Assembly (NCBI GenBank): GCA_018067115.1
Contig: JAGPVI010000126.1
Coordinates: forward strand, 1-6,132
DNA: 6,132 nucleotides
Reading direction: 5' to 3'
Source of the DNA: Bizionia sp.
GTDB lineage: Bacteria > Bacteroidota > Bacteroidia > Flavobacteriales > Flavobacteriaceae
Shown piece by piece: positions 1 to 5,841 of this stretch. A model generated the notes under the pieces. It searched no databases. It saw only the letters and a list, made by a program, of their open reading frames with translations, and had not been told where the DNA came from. A program made the position numbers and the translations under genes. Each line of letters begins with the position of its first letter. The first letter of the stretch is position 1.

Positions 1-1398
1 ACCAACGATTTAGCAGGAGATGGTACAACTACCGCTACTGTTTTAGCGCAAAGCATCGTTAAAGAAGGCTTACGTAACGTAGCCGCAGGTGCAAATCCAA
101 TGGATTTAAAAAGAGGTATAGACAAAGCAGTTGCTGCTATTGTTGCAGACCTTGCTAAACAAAGTCAAGAAGTTAAAAACTCATCAGAAAAAATTAAGCA
201 AGTTGCTTCAATCTCTGCTAATAACGACGAATTAATTGGTGATTTAATCGCTAATGCTTTTGGAAAAGTTGGTAAAGAAGGAGTGATCACTGTAGAAGAA
301 GCTAAAGTAACAGATACTTACGTAGATGTTGTTGAAGGGATGCAGTTTGACAGAGGATATATCTCGCCATATTTCGTTACTGATAGCGAAAAAATGATGA
401 CAGACTTAGAGAATCCTTACATTTTATTGTACGATAAAAAAGTATCGACTATGAAGGATTTACTACCGATTTTAGAGCCTGTAGCACAATCTGGAAAACC
501 ATTATTAATTATCGCTGAAGATATTGATGGTGAAGCATTAGCGACTTTAGTTGTAAATAAACTACGTGGATCCTTAAAAATCGCTGCTGTAAAAGCACCA
601 GGCTTTGGAGATCGTCGTAAAGCAATGCTAGAAGATATCGCTATTTTAACTGGAGGTACAGTAATCTCTGAAGAAAGAGGTTTCACTCTTGAAAATGCGA
701 CTTTAGACATGTTAGGTACTGCCGAGCGTGTTACTATCGATAAAGACAATACTACAATTATAAATGGTTCTGGAGAGAAAGACATGATTAAAAATCGTGT
801 GAATCAAATTAAATCTCAAATCGAATCTACTACAAGCGATTACGATAAAGAAAAGCTTCAAGAGCGTTTAGCTAAATTAGCTGGTGGTGTTGCTGTATTA
901 TATGTAGGTGCTGCTTCTGAAGTAGAAATGAAAGAGAAAAAAGATAGAGTTGACGATGCATTACACGCAACGCGTGCTGCTGTGGAAGAAGGAATCGTTG
1001 CCGGTGGTGGTGTTGCCTTAGTTCGTGCTAAAGCTGTTTTATTAAATTTAGAAACAGTGAATTTAGACGAAACTACAGGAGTTCAAATTATTGCTCGCGC
1101 AATCGAATCTCCTTTAAGAACTATTGTTGAAAATGCAGGTGGTGAAGGAAGTGTAGTGGTATCGAAAGTTATGGAAGGTACAGGTGACTTTGGTTACGAT
1201 GCTAAATCTGAACAATATGTAAATATGTTAGAGGCAGGAATTATCGATCCTAAAAAGGTAACGCGTATTGCATTAGAAAATGCTGCGTCTGTTGCAGGAA
1301 TGATTTTAACTACAGAATGTGCTCTTGTTGACATTAAAGAAGAGTCTTCAGCTGGAGGCGGAATGCCAATGGGTGGCGGTATGCCAGGTATGATGTAA
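1..1398 (+). CDS. groEL: Chaperonin GroEL (60 kDa, Hsp60), 5'-truncated by the window edge
   Basis: This is the ATP-driven folding chaperonin of the cytosol, which works as a double heptameric ring with GroES. The reading frame is open from base 1, so the first ATG in frame (position 100, in NPMDLKRG) is internal and is not the start. About 80 N-terminal residues are missing by comparison with E. coli GroEL; 465 codons remain. The phosphate-binding motif GDGTTT lies at window residues 6-11, with the equivalent of Asp87. The hydrolytic Asp398 equivalent sits in VDDALHATRAAVEEG, followed by VAGGGVAL. The apical domain (for example FDRGYISPYF and KAPGFGDRRKAML) is intact. The protein ends in the Gly-Met tail GGGMPMGGGMPGMM, normal for bacterial GroEL. 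groES would be expected just upstream, outside the window. Identification is essentially certain. Confidence 0.98.
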   Translation, partial: TNDLAGDGTTTATVLAQSIVKEGLRNVAAGANPMDLKRGIDKAVAAIVADLAKQSQEVKNSSEKIKQVASISANNDELIGDLIANAFGKVGKEGVITVEEAKVTDTYVDVVEGMQFDRGYISPYFVTDSEKMMTDLENPYILLYDKKVSTMKDLLPILEPVAQSGKPLLIIAEDIDGEALATLVVNKLRGSLKIAAVKAPGFGDRRKAMLEDIAILTGGTVISEERGFTLENATLDMLGTAERVTIDKDNTTIINGSGEKDMIKNRVNQIKSQIESTTSDYDKEKLQERLAKLAGGVAVLYVGAASEVEMKEKKDRVDDALHATRAAVEEGIVAGGGVALVRAKAVLLNLETVNLDETTGVQIIARAIESPLRTIVENAGGEGSVVVSKVMEGTGDFGYDAKSEQYVNMLEAGIIDPKKVTRIALENAASVAGMILTTECALVDIKEESSAGGGMPMGGGMPGMM

Positions 1399-1420
1399 TA
1401 TCACATCTTTATATAAATAC

Positions 1421-1454
1421 AAAAAACGCTTCAATTAATTTTGAAGCGTTTTTT
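1421..1454. terminator. Bidirectional intrinsic terminator between groEL and the HMA-protein gene
   Basis: A 14-bp perfectly complementary stem (1421-1434 with 1441-1454) surrounds a 6-nt loop, TTAATT. The stem core is CGCTTCAA/TTGAAGCG, flanked by an A-run on the left and a T-run of eight on the right. The structure can therefore terminate transcription in both directions. It begins 22 bases after the groEL stop and ends 21 bases before the stop of the convergent HMA gene, which is the expected place for a shared terminator. Confidence 0.9.
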
Positions 1455-1475
1455 TTATAATTTACTTAGAAGCTT

Positions 1476-1832
1476 TTACTCTTTATGGTCGTTTACAACT
1501 TCCTCTTCTCGGTATTTACAACACGGGTGAACGGTTGCATACGCTTCATCAGAAGCCTTTAGTGCCTTAGTATCATGCCCTACTGCTATAATATTATTAT
1601 GAATTTCGTTTAAATTTGTCTTTTCTTCATTGTAAATAAGCTCTAATTGATGCGTTTTAACATCCCAAATTGCAGACTTTACTCCTTTTGTTTTAAAACA
1701 CGCTTTTTCAATTCGGTCTTTACACATTCCACAAACCCCATCAACTTCAATAGTTGCTTTAGCATTTTTATTTTGTGCGATTGTTGTTAAACCCATTAAT
1801 AAAAAAAGGGTTAATACTGCTATTTTTTTCAT
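1476..1832 (-). CDS. Secreted heavy-metal-associated (HMA) domain protein, probable periplasmic metallochaperone
   Basis: The 118-residue product has a signal peptide (residues 1 to about 20; hydrophobic core AVLTLFLLMGL, probable cleavage near TTIAQ). A ferredoxin-like HMA domain follows at about 25-95. Its metal site is GVCGMC (Cys34, Cys37), with an extra Cys45 in the following helix. A typical HMA would have MxCxxC. The C-terminal extension carries a second thiol cluster, HPCCKYRE (His102, Cys104, Cys105), which simple Atx1/CopZ-type chaperones lack. By family knowledge, HMA domains bind Cu(I) or other soft metals; this copy would act outside the cytoplasm. The gene lies 50 bp downstream of the TonB-receptor gene on the same strand and is probably its co-transcribed partner. 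The ATG start gives an intact signal peptide. Copper as ligand is inferred, not shown. Confidence 0.88.
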   Translation of the reverse strand: MKKIAVLTLFLLMGLTTIAQNKNAKATIEVDGVCGMCKDRIEKACFKTKGVKSAIWDVKTHQLELIYNEEKTNLNEIHNNIIAVGHDTKALKASDEAYATVHPCCKYREEEVVNDHKE

Positions 1833-1882
1833 TTTAATAATTTTTAAATTTCCTTAAGTTTGGAAATAGTTAGGTTAAACTT

Positions 1883-4123
1883 CTACTCTATTTTAAATCG
1901 TAATCCTGCATAATAATTCGAACCATATATAGGGCCGTATACAAATGTAGTATCAAAATTAGAGCCAAAAGGATTGTCTGCCCCTAAAATAGGATTGTCT
2001 TGTCTTACATTTGTAATATTCTCACCTCCTAAATATACTTCAAATTTTGGAGAAAACACTTTGGTAATTTGTACGTTCAAGGTTCCTACAGTTGGTGAAT
2101 ATTCCGATAACTGATAGGCTATAGGATTACTAGCCGTAGATGAAAAACGCTGTTTTCCTAACCAATTAAAAGTAGCATCAAATTTCCAATGCGCTAAATC
2201 GCCTTCTTTTATTGGGGTTTCGTAAGACGCATTGGCAAAAAATCTGTTTTTTGGAATTAACGGTTTTTCTAATTGTTCTGAACCGTATTGCGTTTGTACA
2301 TCGTAATATTTATAAGCTAATCGTGTATCAAATCCTTTAAACATATTGTAATTTAATTCCACCTGAAAACTATTCGCAAAACTATTACCTTCTAAATTAT
2401 AGAAATTTACCATTTGCGGATTTTCGTAATCTACAACCACTTGATTTTGAAAATCGGTTCTATAATAATCTACCGTTATATCTGCTTTTTGATTAAATAA
2501 ATTAAATCCTTGTAAAAAGGAAACTCCGTAATTCCAAGCTATCTCAGGGTCTAACCCATATATTTCACCAGTAATATTTAAAATATTTACAGTTCTTGAA
2601 GTAGAGAAGATATTTTGATTTTCGGCAAAAATGCTGGCACTACGTTTTCCTCTACCAAAAGAGGCTCGCAAAGCAGATTTTGCCCAAGGCGAATAACGAG
2701 CATGAACCCTAGGAGTAACAAAAACACCTAACAAATTATGTGTATCTACACGCAGTCCTGCCGTAATATTTAAATCGTCAAGATTATCGAAAGCAAATTC
2801 AAAGAAAGCACCAGCAGATGTTTCTGTTCGTCCGTAATCTTTGGCGTTTACCATTTCATTATAATGATCGTAAGTATAACTTAAACCTGTTTTAAATTTA
2901 CTTCTAGAATCGCCAATAATAGAGTTATACATAGCGTTTGCATACAGACTATTTTGATGAATATTATAATTATTCAAGCCAAAATAAGATTCTTGTTTAT
3001 GACTACTAAATGCCGTTTGCACGCCAACACTTTGCCAAGGAATTTCTGGATTTACATATCCTAATTTAGCAGACACTTCATATCTGTCTGTGTCTATTTC
3101 ACTTCCCCAAGAGCGTGTTGTGCCTCTGTCTGTTTCAGGATTAAAATCGGTTTGTCCAGTTTGCTTTTCATCTTTTAATAACTTAAAATTTATAAAACTT
3201 ACAAACCCTTTTTCTAAGTCGGTATACTGCCAGCGATTCATTACGTTAACTTGGTTATAGAGTGGCATATCTAGAAACCCGTCATCATTAACATCATGTT
3301 TTTGGCTGTGTGTGTTACCATGTAAATAAATACCTGTATCCCATTTATCACTTACTTTAGTATTAAAATGAGTATTAAGCTCTAGCCGCTCATTACTAGC
3401 ACCATATATATTAACAAATAATTTATGGTCTGTAGAGGGCTTAACCAACTCTGCATTTATTTGTCCGGCAATACTTTCAAATCCATTAACTACGCTTCCT
3501 GCGCCCTTAGTTATTTGAATACTCTCTACCCAAGTTCCAGGAATAAAGCTTAAGCCAAAAGCTTGCGATGCACCGCGAATAGATGGAATATTTTCAGTAG
3601 CAATTAATAAATAAGGACTAGTTAATCCCAACATTTTTATTTGTCGGGTTCCCGTAACTGCATCAGCAAAATTAACATCTATAGACGGGTTCGTTTCAAA
3701 ACTTTCAGACAAGTTACAACACGCTGCTTTTAGCAACTCTTTACTACTCACTGTAAAAGTATTCGTCGCTTTTAAATACGATTTTGCAGTGGCTTGACTT
3801 CTTGAAATGATTGTTACTTCTTCCAAATCCCCTGTAGCCTTTAATGCGTGGCGAACTGTTTTAAGAGAAGAGATCGTTAAGGTATCTGTTTTAAAACCAA
3901 CATAACTAACTATTAATTTCTTGTCTTTTTCGGTATAGGGAATAGTAAATTCTCCATCGAAATTTGTGGTTGTTCCCACGGTGGTATTTAACCAATACAC
4001 GTTAGCCCCAAACAAAGGTGTTTGTTTATTTCTTGAATTGGTCTCCATAATAATTCCGGAGAGTTCATCTTGCGATAAAGCTGCTAACGGAAACATAAAT
4101 AGGAGGACTATTATATTCTTCAT
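1883..4123 (-). CDS. TonB-dependent outer-membrane receptor, Cys-Cys plug type (putative copper or metal uptake)
   Basis: This is a 746-residue outer-membrane transporter powered by the TonB-ExbBD complex. A signal peptide covers about residues 1-18 (ends near LAALSQ). A carboxypeptidase-regulatory-like beta-sandwich spans about 20-90 (GTTTNFDGEFTIPY, LIVSYVGFKTDTL). LEEVTII at 100-106 resembles the TonB box that follows this domain in Bacteroidota receptors. The plug spans about 115-230, with the striking AACCNLSESFETNPS segment (Cys135, Cys136) and ITKGAGSVVNGFESIAGQIN. The rest is a beta-barrel rich in aromatic and Asn/Asp strands, ending in AGLRFKIE. The only Cys pair is in the plug. The gene sits between an HYC_CC_PP gene and an HMA-domain gene, so soft-metal import is more likely than SusC-type glycan import; no susD partner is present. 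The substrate is inferred from context only. The ATG start (4121-4123) gives a proper signal peptide. Confidence 0.9.
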   Translation of the reverse strand: MKNIIVLLFMFPLAALSQDELSGIIMETNSRNKQTPLFGANVYWLNTTVGTTTNFDGEFTIPYTEKDKKLIVSYVGFKTDTLTISSLKTVRHALKATGDLEEVTIISRSQATAKSYLKATNTFTVSSKELLKAACCNLSESFETNPSIDVNFADAVTGTRQIKMLGLTSPYLLIATENIPSIRGASQAFGLSFIPGTWVESIQITKGAGSVVNGFESIAGQINAELVKPSTDHKLFVNIYGASNERLELNTHFNTKVSDKWDTGIYLHGNTHSQKHDVNDDGFLDMPLYNQVNVMNRWQYTDLEKGFVSFINFKLLKDEKQTGQTDFNPETDRGTTRSWGSEIDTDRYEVSAKLGYVNPEIPWQSVGVQTAFSSHKQESYFGLNNYNIHQNSLYANAMYNSIIGDSRSKFKTGLSYTYDHYNEMVNAKDYGRTETSAGAFFEFAFDNLDDLNITAGLRVDTHNLLGVFVTPRVHARYSPWAKSALRASFGRGKRSASIFAENQNIFSTSRTVNILNITGEIYGLDPEIAWNYGVSFLQGFNLFNQKADITVDYYRTDFQNQVVVDYENPQMVNFYNLEGNSFANSFQVELNYNMFKGFDTRLAYKYYDVQTQYGSEQLEKPLIPKNRFFANASYETPIKEGDLAHWKFDATFNWLGKQRFSSTASNPIAYQLSEYSPTVGTLNVQITKVFSPKFEVYLGGENITNVRQDNPILGADNPFGSNFDTTFVYGPIYGSNYYAGLRFKIE

Positions 4124-4212
4124 TATAATTTTCTTTATTTTATTTCATTTAAATATGCTCTGTATAAAGTTACCCCTATTAAGACAATCTGGCTATTAGA
4201 CAGCGTTTAAAG

Positions 4213-4228
4213 GCGTACTTTATTACGC
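4213..4228. repeat. Inverted repeat GCGTA-N6-TACGC
   Basis: The arms GCGTA (4213-4217) and TACGC (4224-4228) are perfectly complementary around CTTTAT. The repeat lies about 90 bp upstream of the receptor ATG and abuts the next dyad at 4229. The arms are short, so chance is possible; it could be half of a compound operator or a small hairpin in the leader RNA. Confidence 0.35.
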
Positions 4229-4251
4229 TACAGAATATAATATTCACTGTA
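4229..4251. repeat. Nested dyad: TACAG-N13-CTGTA enclosing GAATAT-A-ATATTC
   Basis: The outer arms TACAG (4229-4233) and CTGTA (4247-4251) are perfect inverted repeats. Within them GAATAT (4233-4238) and ATATTC (4240-4245) form a second near-continuous palindrome centred on 4239. The two centres are offset by about one base. CTGTATA recurs at 4160-4166. This is the densest symmetry in the window outside the terminator and is a candidate operator for the receptor gene. No regulator gene is visible nearby, so which protein would bind is unknown. Confidence 0.4.
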
Positions 4252-4264
4252 TACTTGTAGCTGG

Positions 4265-4280
4265 TTCCGTTTACACGGAA
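4265..4280. repeat. Inverted repeat TTCCGT-N4-ACGGAA
   Basis: Perfect 6-bp arms (4265-4270 and 4275-4280) surround TTAC. The T-run on the minus strand lies before the hairpin rather than after it, and on the plus strand an A-run follows, so it does not fit an intrinsic terminator in either direction. It lies 19 bp beyond the HYC_CC_PP stop, where it could stabilise that mRNA's 3' end or serve as a protein-binding site. Confidence 0.35.
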
Positions 4281-4298
4281 ATAAAAAAAAGCAGTAAA

Positions 4299-4712
4299 TT
4301 AAATCAAGAATATATTGTTAACCACATGTAGGTCGACAATAAGCTTAGGAGGATGATAGTTATTATAAAGCGTTTTACGCTTAGGCAAGTCTTCAAAAAG
4401 TTTTGAAAACGAATAGATATACGAGTTTACAAAAAGCTGTTGCGTATATTCTAAATCGGTAAACGTAGTAAAAGCAAGTGTATTTTGACCTTGAACAACA
4501 TCAATATGGCTTTTACAGCAACTTACTTTTGCAATGGCACCTTCCTTAGAGTCAAAACTATTTGCGCTACACTCTTTTCCTTCAGAAAAAATAGAAACAT
4601 CTACTAATACATCGCCACAATAATGCCTTTCAATAGTAAGAGATACTGTTGAAAACAACACCAACAAGGCTAATGTTATAGAAAAAAGTCTATTTAGATT
4701 CTGTTTTATCAC
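4299..4712 (-). CDS. HYC_CC_PP family protein (membrane-anchored or secreted, probably metal-related)
   Basis: The 137-residue product has one N-terminal hydrophobic segment (about 9-27, RLFSITLALLVLFSTVSL), either a signal peptide or an anchor. The three motifs that name this Flavobacteriia family are all present in order: HYCGD (30-34), SCCKSH (64-69) and YHPPKL (119-124). One more cysteine is Cys48. The spaced Cys/His residues suggest metal binding outside the cytoplasm, but I know of no demonstrated function. The start is a GTG at 4712-4710: the frame reads TGA-GTT-GTG, so no earlier start exists, and later starts would cut into the hydrophobic segment. It is followed by the metal-type TonB receptor and the HMA protein on the same strand. 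The gene lies 40 bp after the exosortase-associated gene. Family assignment is by motif recognition from memory. Confidence 0.85.
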   Translation of the reverse strand: MIKQNLNRLFSITLALLVLFSTVSLTIERHYCGDVLVDVSIFSEGKECSANSFDSKEGAIAKVSCCKSHIDVVQGQNTLAFTTFTDLEYTQQLFVNSYIYSFSKLFEDLPKRKTLYNNYHPPKLIVDLHVVNNIFLI

Positions 4713-4752
4713 AACTCAAAACTACAAAAAAAATAGCATAAAATTACACTAT

Positions 4753-5178
4753 CTATTTGGCAATTTTATGATAATAAAATGCTGGCAATAGTAACAATAA
4801 AAGCAAAGGTTGAATTAAAAATCGACGGATATTAAAAAACATATAGTAATCCTCTTGTTTTGGGTGAATGACAAAATATAAGAACACGAAAATCAGTACA
4901 ACATAAGACGTTATAAATATGACTCCAGAAAACTTAACAATACTCATATCCTTAAAAAAAACATAGAGAATACCTATAGAGATCACGGTATTCATTACAT
5001 AGCGCAAGGTGGCAAAAAGTGTTAATTTAACGAGTTCGCGTCGTGGCGAATCTATGTATAAATAATCGTTATGAAAAAACGTGAGATACGGATCGTAAAA
5101 CAACTCGTTTTCAAAAAAGCGGATAAGCGCTAATAAACCAAACAAAAAGAAAAGCAATATGTATTTTTTATAGCGCAT
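4753..5178 (-). CDS. Exosortase F system-associated membrane protein
   Basis: This is a 141-residue integral membrane protein with four likely membrane segments (about 6-22, 54-76, 82-104 and 119-136). Conspicuous polar features are Arg20 and Glu23 at the end of the first helix (LIRFFENELFYDPYL) and FNIRRFLIQP (115-124) before the last one. It matches the small protein that accompanies exosortase F in Flavobacteriia. Its biochemical role is not known to me; an obligatory partner of XrtF in the inner membrane is the natural inference. The ATG (5178-5176) lies only 10 bp after the xrtF stop, so the two genes are almost certainly co-transcribed and perhaps translationally linked. Confidence 0.87.
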   Translation of the reverse strand: MRYKKYILLFFLFGLLALIRFFENELFYDPYLTFFHNDYLYIDSPRRELVKLTLFATLRYVMNTVISIGILYVFFKDMSIVKFSGVIFITSYVVLIFVFLYFVIHPKQEDYYMFFNIRRFLIQPLLLLLLLPAFYYHKIAK

Positions 5179-5188
5179 AAGTTAGCTT

Positions 5189-5749
5189 TTAGTGGCCTGC
5201 TTTATTGTGGTTCTTAATATTCGAAAATAGGTTTACCCAAAACATCCATAAGAGAAAAACCATACCGTAAATAATAGCCGGAAAAATTACACTATGTAAA
5301 AACCCACTGTGTTCGGGATAACGATACAGGCCAATAGATAATATTACAATACGCAGCAAATTAACAAAATACACAATTAAAGATCCAACAAATAAGTAAG
5401 CCATAGTGGTTTTTGGTGTTCCTGAAAAAGCAACTATAAACGATATAAATAAAACTATAACACTCACCGAGTTACACCCTTCAATAATTCGTGCCACATA
5501 ATGATCGTTAATAATTAATTGAACAGACGCCTCGTTAGGATGTGGCAATGTTTCTGTTTCGTAGCCTAAAACACTAAGCAACATATCGGTTTGCTTAGCC
5601 ACTTGATACGTTAAATAATCTGGATAGTAGTTTGAGCCATCGGAGAAATCTAAATATAATTTATAAGAAAAAGACAACACAAAATACACGATTAAAAATG
5701 TAAGGATAAATTGTAATACAGACTTATATTTTACGAGAAGTGCTTTCAC
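5189..5749 (-). CDS. xrtF: Exosortase family protein XrtF
   Basis: Exosortases are inner-membrane cysteine transpeptidase-like enzymes that process proteins with C-terminal sorting signals. This short 186-residue form matches XrtF of Flavobacteriia. The expected catalytic triad is present: Cys92 in EGCNSVSV, Arg133 in VNLLRIV, and His152 in FLHSVIFP. Membrane segments lie at about 11-31, 93-110, 115-141 and 151-176, and the active-site residues sit near their periplasmic ends. A polar loop (about 34-90) lies between the first and second helices. The start is GTG at 5749-5747; the codon immediately before it is TAA, so translation cannot begin earlier, and this start gives the usual length. 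No protein with a PEP-CTERM-like tail is encoded in the window. The substrate is unknown from this sequence. Confidence 0.92.
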   Translation of the reverse strand: MKALLVKYKSVLQFILTFLIVYFVLSFSYKLYLDFSDGSNYYPDYLTYQVAKQTDMLLSVLGYETETLPHPNEASVQLIINDHYVARIIEGCNSVSVIVLFISFIVAFSGTPKTTMAYLFVGSLIVYFVNLLRIVILSIGLYRYPEHSGFLHSVIFPAIIYGMVFLLWMFWVNLFSNIKNHNKAGH

Positions 5750-5792
5750 TTAAATTATTAAAAACAGATTATTATTTATGTCTTTTGAAAGG

Positions 5793-5821
5793 TTGAAATT
5801 AAGCCTTTTTAAATACTTTTA
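5793..5821 (+). promoter_or_regulatory. Probable Bacteroidota-type promoter for the GAF-domain gene
   Basis: TTG (5793-5795) lies 18 bp before TACTTTTA (5814-5821), which matches seven of eight positions of the Bacteroidota -7 element TAnnTTTG. The spacing fits the known TTG/TAnnTTTG arrangement and would start transcription roughly 14 bp before the ATG at 5842. There is no Shine-Dalgarno sequence between, only an AT-rich leader, as is common in this phylum. Confidence 0.45.
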
Positions 5822-5826
5822 CCAAA
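5794..5826 (-). promoter_or_regulatory. Possible promoter of the xrtF operon
   Basis: On the minus strand TTTG (5826-5823) is followed after 21 bp by TAATTTCA (5801-5794), which matches TAnnTTTG at six of eight positions. It would place transcription about 40 bp before the GTG. It overlaps the opposite-facing promoter candidate for the GAF gene. This is a weak match in very AT-rich DNA. Confidence 0.25.
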
Positions 5827-5841
5827 ATTTTTATACTTATC

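Larger units (their letters stand above)
4124..4298. promoter_or_regulatory. Intergenic region upstream of the receptor gene with several inverted repeats; probable regulatory region
   Basis: This 175-bp gap separates the HYC_CC_PP stop from the receptor start, far more than the 10-50 bp gaps elsewhere in the minus-strand block. It codes for nothing I can support. It holds three separate dyads (4213-4228, 4229-4251, 4265-4280). On the minus strand, TAACTTTA (4172-4165) matches seven of eight positions of the Bacteroidota -7 consensus TAnnTTTG and lies about 42 bp before the ATG. No TTG is correctly spaced for a -33 element; the nearest is only 12 bp away, so the promoter itself is uncertain. 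A T-run on the minus strand (from about 4290 to 4283) is not preceded by a stable stem, so no clear terminator closes the upstream gene. Confidence 0.45.

Noticed and set aside
417..785. Open frame of 122 codons on the minus strand
   Set aside because: It lies wholly inside groEL, and its translation shows no recognisable domain; it is a shadow of the groEL codons.
1476..1832. N-terminal fragment of a copper P-type ATPase
   Set aside because: The HMA domain is preceded by a signal peptide and followed by a complete short tail and stop; there is no ATPase sequence downstream before the terminator.
1848..1867. Inverted repeat ATTTCC-N8-GGAAAT between the receptor and HMA genes
   Set aside because: Only 6-bp AT-rich arms and no T-run; easily chance in this base composition. 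No processing or regulatory role can be supported.
1883..4123. SusC-type glycan importer
   Set aside because: The length (746 residues) is shorter than typical SusC proteins, no susD follows, and the neighbours and Cys-Cys plug point to metal instead.
3966..4199. Open frame of 77 codons on the plus strand
   Set aside because: It overlaps the signal-peptide and N-terminal region of the receptor gene in antisense and has only a hydrophobic stretch derived from AT-rich intergenic DNA.
4265..4290. Hairpin TTCCGT/ACGGAA next to an A/T run as terminator of the HYC_CC_PP gene
   Set aside because: The T-run on the minus strand precedes the stem instead of following it, so it does not have intrinsic-terminator order; listed only as an inverted repeat.
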